Source: Sulfurimonas sp. (GTDB lineage: Bacteria > Campylobacterota > Campylobacteria > Campylobacterales > Sulfurimonadaceae). Taken from it: DNA of 8,412 nt. Of the stretch, positions 1-6,103 are shown in pieces (position 1 is the stretch's first letter; the number at the start of each line of letters is the position of its first letter). A program made the translations under genes and the position numbers. The notes below the pieces were generated by a model, which had not been told where the DNA came from, did no database searches, and saw nothing but the letters and a program-made list of their open reading frames with translations. The stretch spans positions 1 to 8,412 of the forward strand of contig JAQIBW010000208.1 of NCBI GenBank assembly GCA_027858865.1, written 5' to 3'.

Positions 1-1558
1 AGTCAGTTCTGTCCTTGAAATAATCAGTTGATTTTTCAATTACTATTTTAGTTAGTTTCGGATAAAGTCTTGATTTTTTTGCTATTGTTAGAAATTCAAA
101 AGGTGAGATAATAGTTCCATCTATATCTATCATACGAATCAAACATTCATATTTTTCTATGCACTTTGATTTATTACATACAATTGGTTGAGCAAATATA
201 ACTATTCTGTCATCTTCAATGGCCTGTTTTAGCCTTTTTGTCCCGTTTACATTATTTGCCAGTTGCTCTTTGATATTTATATTTTCATCAAAAAATACGA
301 ACTCTTTATTGTTTAACTTTGCGTGGTTAGTCGCCATTTCAGCATTGATATAGTAGTTTCTTTGCATAGATGCACCACAAATCACATTTATGTTTAATTT
401 ATATGAACCTATTTCAAAATCAAAAGATTTAATTGCTTGAAGTATAGATAGTAATAATGTTCTAAAGTTTTCTTTATCTATACCCTCATCTGTTAAAATT
501 GCAAACTCGTCAGCTGGGAGTTTATAAAGCTTTGTTTTATGATTGTCCAAGAGTTTTGAAAGAAGTATAGAGAGTTCTATAAGCAGTCTATCTCCTGTGT
601 CAAGTCCATAATATTCATTTATTTCTTTAAACTTTTCAATATTTATGATTGCCAGCTTTATTTCTTTATCCTCTAGTAAATCTTCGATAAGCTTTTGTCT
701 GTTAGGGAGTTGTGTCATGTTATCTGTAGTTTGAAATTTGATTTTTTTATCTTGAAGGATAAGATCTGTAACATCATGTCTTATCGCTATAAACTCTTTT
801 ATCTCACCATCATAATCAAGTATCGGGACTATTGTTGACTTTGCATAGTAGGGTTTTTTATCTTTTGTTCTATTTTGTATTACACCTCTCCAGATTCGCT
901 TATCTAGTATCGTTTCCCATAAATCATTATAAATAGAATTTGGATTTTCTCGATGCCTTATTATACTGTGAGGCTTCCCTAGAACCTCTTCTTTTGTAAA
1001 ACCAGATATTCTACAAAATTCATCATTCACATAAGTAATGATTCCATGTATATCTGTCTTTGTAATAATAGCGCTCTCATCAACTGCTTTTTTATACTCA
1101 TCTAATAGTGATGCATTAATAAGAAGCTCTTTATCTTTTTTATCTACCTTTTTTTGTAGTTTTTCATTTCGTGTTTTTTGATGCGTTATATCTGTAATGT
1201 AACCCTCAATATCAACAACTTCTCCACTACTATTATATCTTCCTACCCCTTGCTCCCAAACCCATTTGACATCACCATGTTTAGGTAACATTCTATATTC
1301 ATAACTAAATGGAGTATTTGATTCTAATGCTCTAGTGACTTCTTTATACATAAAATTCAAATCATCTTTATGAATAATAGCAGCGAAAGAGACACATTTG
1401 TTATATAAAAGTTCTTCTATATCGTAACCTGTCAACTCATTACACCCATCACTAATAAACTTCATTGTCCAGTCATCATCATTCTCACATCTATATAACA
1501 TTCCTGGTAATCTATTTAATAATTTTTCAACATTAGAACTTTTTGGATTATAATTCAT
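1..1558 (-). CDS. PAS-PAS-GGDEF-EAL cyclic-di-GMP signalling protein (C-terminus outside window)
   Basis: The frame is open from an ATG at 1558 to the window edge, giving 519 residues without a stop. A minus-strand AGGTG at 1565-1569 lies 6 nt before the ATG. Domains in order: PAS 1 about residues 10-125, ending in a PAC-type segment (VKWVWEQG, then GYITDIT); a charged helical linker at 126-150; PAS 2 about 151-265, with an IIRHRENP segment recalling Aer-type PAS domains; a GGDEF fold about 275-425 (TQLPNRQKL, FKEINEYYG, TGDRLL); and the start of an EAL domain from about 436 (FAQPIV, then YECLIRM). The GGDEF signature is PADEF (348-352), the usual first metal-binding Asp is Asn306, and no RxxD inhibitory site precedes it, so cyclase activity is unlikely. 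The EAL motif reads ECL and keeps the catalytic Glu471. No signal peptide or membrane segment is seen, so it is probably a cytosolic sensor acting as a phosphodiesterase or c-di-GMP effector. Most EAL catalytic residues lie outside the window. Domain identity is firm; activity is inferred. Confidence 0.93.
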   Translation of the reverse strand, partial: MNYNPKSSNVEKLLNRLPGMLYRCENDDDWTMKFISDGCNELTGYDIEELLYNKCVSFAAIIHKDDLNFMYKEVTRALESNTPFSYEYRMLPKHGDVKWVWEQGVGRYNSSGEVVDIEGYITDITHQKTRNEKLQKKVDKKDKELLINASLLDEYKKAVDESAIITKTDIHGIITYVNDEFCRISGFTKEEVLGKPHSIIRHRENPNSIYNDLWETILDKRIWRGVIQNRTKDKKPYYAKSTIVPILDYDGEIKEFIAIRHDVTDLILQDKKIKFQTTDNMTQLPNRQKLIEDLLEDKEIKLAIINIEKFKEINEYYGLDTGDRLLIELSILLSKLLDNHKTKLYKLPADEFAILTDEGIDKENFRTLLLSILQAIKSFDFEIGSYKLNINVICGASMQRNYYINAEMATNHAKLNNKEFVFFDENINIKEQLANNVNGTKRLKQAIEDDRIVIFAQPIVCNKSKCIEKYECLIRMIDIDGTIISPFEFLTIAKKSRLYPKLTKIVIEKSTDYFKDRTD

Positions 1559-1587
1559 TAGTAACACCTAAAAACTTATATATCATT

Positions 1588-1600
1588 GATTGTATCTAAA
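1588..1600 (-). promoter_or_regulatory. Promoter core of the PAS-GGDEF-EAL gene
   Basis: The minus strand reads TTTAGATACAATC here, with a -10-like TACAAT at 1589-1594. This puts the start of transcription near 1582 and leaves a leader of about 24 nt before the ATG at 1558. No convincing -35 box is seen, which is normal for epsilonproteobacterial sigma-70 promoters. The same 13 bases occur in the opposite orientation in front of the transporter gene. Predicted from sequence only. Confidence 0.5.
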
Positions 1601-1671
1601 AATAACAGTATCTCTCTCTTGTTTATGCATCTTATTTATACATCTACTTTCAAAGCAAATTTTCATCACTC

Positions 1672-1684
1672 TTTAGATACAATC
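1672..1684 (+). promoter_or_regulatory. Promoter core of the SulP gene
   Basis: The plus strand reads TTTAGATACAATC, with TACAAT at 1678-1683 as the -10 hexamer. Transcription would begin near 1690, leaving a leader of about 34 nt with an AAGG ribosome-binding site at 1710-1713, 10 nt before the TTG start. It resembles the yqeY promoter core (TTTAGCTATAAT at 5602-5613). No clear -35 element is visible. Confidence 0.5.
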
Positions 1685-1723
1685 GCGAAATCTCAAAAAT
1701 ATCTCTTTTAAGGCGTCGTACAA

Positions 1724-3262
1724 TTGTTTGATTTAAAAAAATACACATCAGCAAATATCAAAAATGATATTCTCTCCGGTTTAGTTGTAGCAGTTGCCTT
1801 AGTTCCAGAAGCTATAGCTTTTTCATTTATCGCAGGAGTAAGTCCAGTTGTTGGTCTTTATACTGCTTTTATCTTAGGTCTAATCACTGCACTTATCGGT
1901 GGTAAGCCAGGTATGATTTCCGGTGCTACAGGAGCAGTTGCTATAGTTCTAGTCGGTCTTAGCCTAGAAGCAAATGCTTTACTCTCTGCTCAAGGCTTAG
2001 CTGGGGAAGCTATTGCTATGGGAGTCCTTCACTATATCCTTCTTGCAACCGTAATAGCAGGTCTTATCCAGATAGGAATAGGAGTACTAAAACTTGGTAA
2101 ATTTATCCGTTTAGTTCCTACTCCTGCTATTCACGGATTTGTAAATGGTTTAGCTATCGTAATCGCAACTGCTCAGTTTAAGTTCTTTGAGGGACAAGGT
2201 TATATGATGTATGTTTTAGTAGTTGTAACAATGCTTATCATGTACCTACTTCCAAAGTATACAAAAGCTGTTCCAGCTGGTTTAGTTGCTATTATTGCCA
2301 TAACTTTAGGTGTTTACTTTACAGGGGCAGATACTCTTCTTTTAAGTGGTTTAGCAGATATGAGTCAGTTTGCAGGTCAACTTACTACTTTTGTTATTCC
2401 AGATAAACTACTTAGTATGGATGCTATTATTATGGTTCTTCCTTATGCTGTTATCGTTGCTCTTGTTGGTATTATTGAGTCGCTTCTTACTCTTTCAGTT
2501 TTAGATGAACTAAGCAATACTCGTGGTTCAGCAAATAAAGAGTGTATAGCTCAAGGTACTGGAAATGTAACTTGTGGTTTCTTTGGCGGAATGGCTGGTT
2601 GTGCTATGATTGGTCAAAGTATCATTAACTACACATCAGGTGGTATAGGAAGACTTTCATCATTTGTTGCAGCAGTAGGTCTAATTATTTTAGTTGTATC
2701 AATGAGTGGAGTTTTAAATACTATCCCCGTAGCAGTTTTAATTGGAATCATGTTTATGGTTAGTATAGGTACTTTTGAGTGGTCTAGCTTCTCTCGTCTA
2801 AGTCATATGCCTAGAACTGATGCTTTTGTAATGCTAGCTGTTACGGTCATTACAGTAGTAGAAGATTTAGCTATCGCTGTTATAGCTGGTGTGATTATCT
2901 CTGCACTTGCATTTGCATGGAAACATGCAAGAATCTTTGCAAGAGTTCATACAGAAGCTGACGGCACTAGAGTTTACGAACTTGACGGTCCTCTTTTCTT
3001 TGGAAGTGCTAGTACATTTGCAGAAAACTTTGATATCCCAAATGACCCTCCAAAAGTTGTAATAGACTTTAAAGATGCAAGAGTTATGGACTCTTCAGGT
3101 GTTGAAGCGATAGATGCTATAACAAAGAAGTATGAAGATGCTGGTAAAAACCTTCTTCTTCGTCATCTCTCAGCAGACTGTAAAGCCATACTTAAAAAAG
3201 CAGGTCCACACTGTGCATACGAAGAAGATGATCCAACTTATAAAGTTGCTTACAACTACTAA
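1724..3262 (+). CDS. SulP-family inorganic anion transporter with STAS domain
   Basis: This is a 512-residue inner-membrane transporter of the SulP/SLC26 family, which moves sulfate, bicarbonate or dicarboxylates; the substrate cannot be read from sequence. The N-terminal about 400 residues are hydrophobic helices. They include the family's first-helix motif (ALVPEAIAFSFIAGVSP, 25-41), GATGAVAIVL (67-76), TPAIHGFVNG (133-142) and DELSNTRGSANKECIAQG (261-278). A cytoplasmic STAS domain follows from about 411 and carries DSSG at 456-459, where STAS anti-sigma antagonists such as SpoIIAA have their phosphorylated serine. The start is TTG: an in-frame TAA lies at 1709-1711, and the next in-frame ATG (codon 64) would remove conserved helices. 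In an autotrophic sulfur oxidiser, bicarbonate uptake or sulfate exchange are both plausible, but this is inference. No carbonic anhydrase or sulfur gene is adjacent. A hairpin follows 21 nt after the stop codon. Confidence 0.95.
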   Translation: MFDLKKYTSANIKNDILSGLVVAVALVPEAIAFSFIAGVSPVVGLYTAFILGLITALIGGKPGMISGATGAVAIVLVGLSLEANALLSAQGLAGEAIAMGVLHYILLATVIAGLIQIGIGVLKLGKFIRLVPTPAIHGFVNGLAIVIATAQFKFFEGQGYMMYVLVVVTMLIMYLLPKYTKAVPAGLVAIIAITLGVYFTGADTLLLSGLADMSQFAGQLTTFVIPDKLLSMDAIIMVLPYAVIVALVGIIESLLTLSVLDELSNTRGSANKECIAQGTGNVTCGFFGGMAGCAMIGQSIINYTSGGIGRLSSFVAAVGLIILVVSMSGVLNTIPVAVLIGIMFMVSIGTFEWSSFSRLSHMPRTDAFVMLAVTVITVVEDLAIAVIAGVIISALAFAWKHARIFARVHTEADGTRVYELDGPLFFGSASTFAENFDIPNDPPKVVIDFKDARVMDSSGVEAIDAITKKYEDAGKNLLLRHLSADCKAILKKAGPHCAYEEDDPTYKVAYNY

Positions 3263-3283
3263 GATTATATAACTTTCACAATA

Positions 3284-3313
3284 AAAGACAAATTATATAT
3301 CTGATTTGTCTTT
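3284..3313 (+). terminator. Candidate terminator of the SulP gene
   Basis: AAAGACAAAT (3284-3293) and ATTTGTCTTT (3304-3313) form a perfect 10-bp stem around a 10-nt loop. The hairpin begins 21 nt after the stop codon at 3260-3262. The stem is AT-rich and the plus-strand U tract is short (TTT, then AATC), so termination may be inefficient. On the minus strand the tail is TTTTAT, so it could also act as a backup terminator for transcripts from the flgH side. Confidence 0.5.
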
Positions 3314-3339
3314 AATCAATAAATAGATTTATCATATAT

Positions 3340-3381
3340 ATAAAGCCCCTAAAAGTAAAGTAATATACTTAAGAGCTTTAT
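3340..3381 (-). terminator. Candidate terminator of the flgH unit
   Basis: On the minus strand, 3381-3368 pairs with 3340-3353 to give a 14-bp stem around a 14-nt loop. The pairs include three G-U wobbles (3374:3347, 3372:3349 and 3368:3353). The wobbles pair only in minus-strand RNA; in plus-strand RNA they become A-C mismatches. This points to a terminator for the leftward genes. It begins 13 nt past the stop at 3395-3397. The tail after the stem is a weak ATATATATG rather than a clean U run, which lowers confidence. Confidence 0.5.
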
Positions 3382-3394
3382 GATTATCTTTTGA

Positions 3395-4909
3395 TTAATC
3401 TTTTTGTACAACAACAAAACTCTCTGGTATTAAAGACCTATATTTTGGCATGCTTTGCCCAATGCTTGCATTTATATATGTAGGATCAGCTAAAACAAGC
3501 TTTCTTTTACCTGCTTTTACACTGTCTCCTGACATAGGAACATATAAAGCTGTTGCCATATGATCTTTGTATTTAACACCAACAACACTAACATTAAACA
3601 GCTCTTTTACAAGATAAGAAAAAAGCACCGCTCTATCCTCACAGTCTGATTTGTCAAAGTAAAGTGTCTCAGTTGCAAACATAACTTTCTCTCTCCCAAA
3701 CTGCTGGTTATCCCTTTCATATTCAAAAGACTTCTGAACAAAATGAAGAACAAAGTTCATAGCATCTCCGGCTTTTTTTCCATCAACATATTTTTTTATA
3801 CTCTTTGCAATTGACTCATAAGTTCTGCTATCTACTGGAGCATTAAAGTAAGTCTCATAATCTGCTTGCGGATATGTAGCCATAAAGTCTATAAGGTTTT
3901 GATTGTACTCAAATGAAACCGTATATGTTTTTCCATAATCTTCAAATGAAAGAGTTTTTTTCTTCATTTTTGACATAAAATTAGGAAGTGTCTTTAAGGA
4001 AAGATCTAGAGGCTTATCAGCACCAGGATAATTTTGTTTATAAGAGTATAACCTACCAACACTACCCTTAGAATAATTAGAAACTACATAAAACTTTTTA
4101 TTTGAAAAGTTATAGTTTGGAGTTGCATAAATAGTTTTTTTAGAATAATGCATAAGTACAATATGTCTTTGTGCAAGTCCAACTTTTACTGCGTATCCAA
4201 GTTTATTAAATACAAACCAACTTAGAAGATTTGAGTTATCTTGATTTGAGTGTATTTGTTTTGAAATATCTAAAACTAGTAGATATACACCCCAATCGTT
4301 AAGGTTCATCTCTTTACTTACTGTTTTTATCTTACGCAAAAAGTCTTCATAATCACTAGATGCTGCATTATCAAAAAAGTTAGTGATACCTTCTTGATTT
4401 TGAGGATAAAATTTTGCACTTTTTATACCTGCAGGCACATCAAAGCCAAGTGTTGTTCCATAAAAATCAAAGCTAATATCTTTTGATACAATTTTAACTT
4501 CCTCTTTTTCAGGAATAATTACTATCTCTTCTTTAACTTCAGGTTCTTTAAAAATTATAAAATCTTGAGGTGGAGTAGGCTCAATATGTTCTATTTTCTT
4601 AACTTTTATACTTATTTTTGGACCGACACTTTTGATTTTTGTAGGTTTAGCAGGAGCTATTTCTTTGGGTTTAGGCTTCTCGTATAAAGGTGTTCCCTTA
4701 TATACATTATATGCTCCCCATTGTTGTTTTAAATATTTGTTAAAATCGCTATCTCGTTCATCTTTGTACTTAGTAAATGATTGGGCTTGTGATCTTTTAA
4801 AATCTTCAAAACTTTTAGCACCTAAGACGGATGTACAAAGAGCAATTACTATACTAAAATGGCCAAGCAGCCTGAATAATTTTGGTTCCCCATCCTTGTT
4901 TTGTAGCAC
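3395..4909 (-). CDS. Exported transglutaminase-fold protein, probable cysteine peptidase-like, coupled to flgH
   Basis: Numbered from the proposed GTG at 4909 (504 residues). Residues 1-31 look like a cleavable signal peptide: a basic start, a hydrophobic HFSIVIALCTSV, and cleavage after VLGA. A charged helical segment follows (about 32-75, EDFKRSQAQSFTKYKDERD), then a Pro/Lys/Glu-rich linker (about 77-142). The C-terminal third carries a transglutaminase-like triad in the usual order: Cys423 in SDCEDRA, His450 in KDHMATALYV and Asp475 in VLADPTY. The whole triad is intact, so the protein may be an active periplasmic peptidase or transamidase; its substrate is unknown. The middle (about 145-380) matches nothing I recognise. 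The frame extends to an ATG at 4918, but there the AAGGAG (4919-4924) touches the start codon, while the GTG is 9 nt away. The gene overlaps the 3' end of flgH and probably shares its sigma-54 promoter. LapG is a remote structural comparison only. The fold is fairly sure; the biological role is open. Confidence 0.85.
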   Translation of the reverse strand: MLQNKDGEPKLFRLLGHFSIVIALCTSVLGAKSFEDFKRSQAQSFTKYKDERDSDFNKYLKQQWGAYNVYKGTPLYEKPKPKEIAPAKPTKIKSVGPKISIKVKKIEHIEPTPPQDFIIFKEPEVKEEIVIIPEKEEVKIVSKDISFDFYGTTLGFDVPAGIKSAKFYPQNQEGITNFFDNAASSDYEDFLRKIKTVSKEMNLNDWGVYLLVLDISKQIHSNQDNSNLLSWFVFNKLGYAVKVGLAQRHIVLMHYSKKTIYATPNYNFSNKKFYVVSNYSKGSVGRLYSYKQNYPGADKPLDLSLKTLPNFMSKMKKKTLSFEDYGKTYTVSFEYNQNLIDFMATYPQADYETYFNAPVDSRTYESIAKSIKKYVDGKKAGDAMNFVLHFVQKSFEYERDNQQFGREKVMFATETLYFDKSDCEDRAVLFSYLVKELFNVSVVGVKYKDHMATALYVPMSGDSVKAGKRKLVLADPTYINASIGQSMPKYRSLIPESFVVVQKD

Positions 4910-5576
4910 GGTCAACATCTCCTTGAGTTCTATAAAGAATTTTAGCCTCGCTCATCTGAACAGAGTCTATTTTATTGTATTGGTCTATATCATATGGACG
5001 AATTACACCACTAATCTGAATAATTTGTTTTTGATCATCAATTAAAATCTCTCTTTTTCCAGAGATAAAATAGTTTCCATTTTGTAAAACTTTAACTATT
5101 CTAGCCGAAACTGTAGTGCTAAAAGAAGCATCTTGAGAAGAACTACCACTTCCAGAAAAATTACTACTAGAAGTACCTTCAAAACCTACATTTGTCAAAC
5201 CGTTAAGCTTATTAGCGTATGAACTAATAGAAGGATTTCCACCATTAGCAGCGAATGTTCCACCACCTAAAGCACTAGAGTCATTCTTACTAAGGTCTTT
5301 AGCCGCACTACTAGAACATGTTGTTGTCTCAGAGATAACAACTCTAACTATATCATTCACATGCATAGCCTTATGATCGGAAAAGAGAGGATTATCTCCC
5401 TGACCAAAGATACTTCCAGTAGAAACATAATCTTGCTTATCTTCTTTTGCAGGCATCTGCTCTACGTACGCTGGTGGCTCAAAGTCTATCTCTGGTTCTG
5501 TAAGGTTAGCTGTACACCCAGATAAATAAAGTATAGCATAAAAAGGAATAAAGAATATTAAAATTTGTTTTGTCAT
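4854..5576 (-). CDS. flgH: FlgH, flagellar basal-body L-ring lipoprotein
   Basis: FlgH forms the L ring, the outer-membrane bushing through which the flagellar rod turns. The protein is 240 residues, close to the usual FlgH length of about 230. It begins with a lipoprotein signal (ILIFFIPFYAILYLSGC) whose lipobox cysteine is Cys21. Family segments appear in order: GSIFGQGDNPLFSDHKA (54-70) followed by VNDIVRVVISE; a Ser/Gly/Asn-rich middle (about 86-152); NGNYFISGKREILIDDQ (166-182); and SGVIRPYDID (189-198). The C-terminus TQGDVDRATKQGWGTKIIQ ends in AAWPF. The ATG at 5574-5576 has only a weak GAG nearby, and an upstream ATG in another frame stops at once. A sigma-54 promoter lies about 40 bases upstream, as expected for rod, hook and ring genes in Campylobacterota. 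No flgI or other flagellar gene is adjacent within the window; the only downstream partner is the transglutaminase-fold gene. Cys87 in the mature protein is unusual but of unknown meaning. Confidence 0.97.
   Translation of the reverse strand: MTKQILIFFIPFYAILYLSGCTANLTEPEIDFEPPAYVEQMPAKEDKQDYVSTGSIFGQGDNPLFSDHKAMHVNDIVRVVISETTTCSSSAAKDLSKNDSSALGGGTFAANGGNPSISSYANKLNGLTNVGFEGTSSSNFSGSGSSSQDASFSTTVSARIVKVLQNGNYFISGKREILIDDQKQIIQISGVIRPYDIDQYNKIDSVQMSEAKILYRTQGDVDRATKQGWGTKIIQAAWPF
4919..4924 (-). promoter_or_regulatory. Ribosome-binding site inside flgH that decides the downstream start
   Basis: The minus strand reads AAGGAG immediately followed by ATG (4916-4918). A spacing of zero is too tight for that ATG, but the in-frame GTG at 4907-4909 sits 9 nt downstream and is favoured. 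The same bases encode the conserved QGD of FlgH, so the site could be coincidental. Confidence 0.45.
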
Positions 5577-5601
5577 TATAGTCTCATTTATAAATAATAG
5601 A

Positions 5602-5613
5602 TTTAGCTATAAT
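5602..5613 (+). promoter_or_regulatory. Sigma-70 promoter core of yqeY
   Basis: TTTAGCTATAAT contains a perfect TATAAT at 5608-5613. Transcription would start near 5620, leaving a leader of about 23 nt that carries the ribosome-binding site AAAGGA (5632-5637), 5 nt before the ATG at 5643. The predicted start falls within the sigma-54 element on the other strand. No clear -35 box is seen. Confidence 0.7.
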
Positions 5614-5616
5614 ACT

Positions 5617-5632
5617 AGCAAAAATAGTTCCA
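5617..5632 (-). promoter_or_regulatory. Sigma-54 (RpoN) promoter of flgH
   Basis: The minus strand reads TGGAAC-TATTT-TTGCT. The -24 GG and -12 GC lie exactly 12 bases apart, as in the consensus TGGCAC-N5-TTGCA, and the GGAA variant is common in Campylobacter and Helicobacter flagellar promoters. Transcription should begin near 5606, giving a leader of about 30 nt before the flgH ATG at 5576. By family knowledge, the FlgS-FlgR two-component system activates such promoters; neither gene is in this window. Confidence 0.85.
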
Positions 5633-5642
5633 AAGGAAATTC

Positions 5643-6086
5643 ATGACTTTAAGAGAAACAATCAATGAAGATGTAAAAACTGCAATGAAAGCAAAAGAGA
5701 CAAAAAAGAGAGATGCTCTTCGTCTTCTTACTAGTGCTTTTAAACAAATAGAAGTTGATGAAAGAAAAGAATTAAGCGATGATGATGTTATAAAAATAAT
5801 TCAGACACAGGTTAAAAGAAGAAATGATTCTGCATCCCAGTACAAAGATGCCGGTCGAGATGATTTAATGCAAATTGAACTTGATGAGATTGCTGTTTAT
5901 ACTCCATACCTTCCCGCTCAACTGAGTGATGAGGAACTAGAATCTGCACTCAAAGATATAATTTCCAAAGTTGGAGCTACAACTGTAAAAGACATGGGAA
6001 AAGTCATGGGAATGGCTAGTAAAGAGTTGGCTGGAAAAGCTGATGGAAAAAGAATTAATGAGTCTGTTAAAAAACTACTTGCGTAA
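5643..6086 (+). CDS. GatB/YqeY domain-containing protein
   Basis: This is a 147-residue cytosolic protein of the YqeY family, which resembles the C-terminal tRNA-interacting domain of the amidotransferase subunit GatB. The role of the free-standing family is not settled. It is full length. Recognisable family segments are LRLLTSAFKQIEVDER (26-41), KRRNDSASQYKDAGR (58-72), YTPYLPAQLSDEEL (86-99) and the C-terminal DMGKVMGMASKEL (117-129) with KADGKRINESVKKLL (132-146). The start is supported by AAAGGA at 5632-5637. It stands alone between a divergent flgH and a convergent trpC, so it is a single-gene unit. Its last codons form the left arm of the terminator, with the stop codon in the loop. 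Family assignment is firm; no specific function is claimed. Confidence 0.95.
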   Translation: MTLRETINEDVKTAMKAKETKKRDALRLLTSAFKQIEVDERKELSDDDVIKIIQTQVKRRNDSASQYKDAGRDDLMQIELDEIAVYTPYLPAQLSDEELESALKDIISKVGATTVKDMGKVMGMASKELAGKADGKRINESVKKLLA

Positions 6087-6103
6087 GCAAGTGGTTTTTT
6101 AAC
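6066..6103. terminator. Shared bidirectional terminator of yqeY and trpC
   Basis: Bases 6066-6082 pair with 6087-6103 around a GTAA tetraloop, a 17-bp stem with one T-G wobble at 6076:6093. The 3' arm on the plus strand contains TTTTTT and on the minus strand a matching T run, so it can serve both converging transcripts. The yqeY stop (6084-6086) is in the loop and the trpC stop (6099-6101) is in the arm. On the minus strand the wobble becomes an A-C mismatch, so termination may be slightly better for yqeY. Confidence 0.85.

Noticed and set aside
1609..1620. Short TC dinucleotide run
   Set aside because: It has only about four units, too few to suggest phase variation, and it lies in AT-rich intergenic DNA with no other sign of function.
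4825..4837. Possible lipobox cysteine in the signal peptide of the transglutaminase-fold protein (IALCTS)
   Set aside because: The residue before the cysteine is Leu, not Gly, Ala or Ser, and a good signal peptidase I site (VLGA) follows, so a soluble periplasmic product is more likely.
1..4909. A LapD/LapG-like pair: c-di-GMP protein plus periplasmic transglutaminase-fold peptidase
   Set aside because: The c-di-GMP protein has no membrane segment, HAMP or periplasmic domain and is separated from the peptidase-like gene by an unrelated transporter. The resemblance to LapG is only at the level of the catalytic fold.
4632..5045. Plus-strand open frame of 137 codons
   Set aside because: It lies antisense to the transglutaminase-fold gene and the end of flgH, both with strong family motifs. 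Its translation has no recognisable domain and it has no credible ribosome-binding site.
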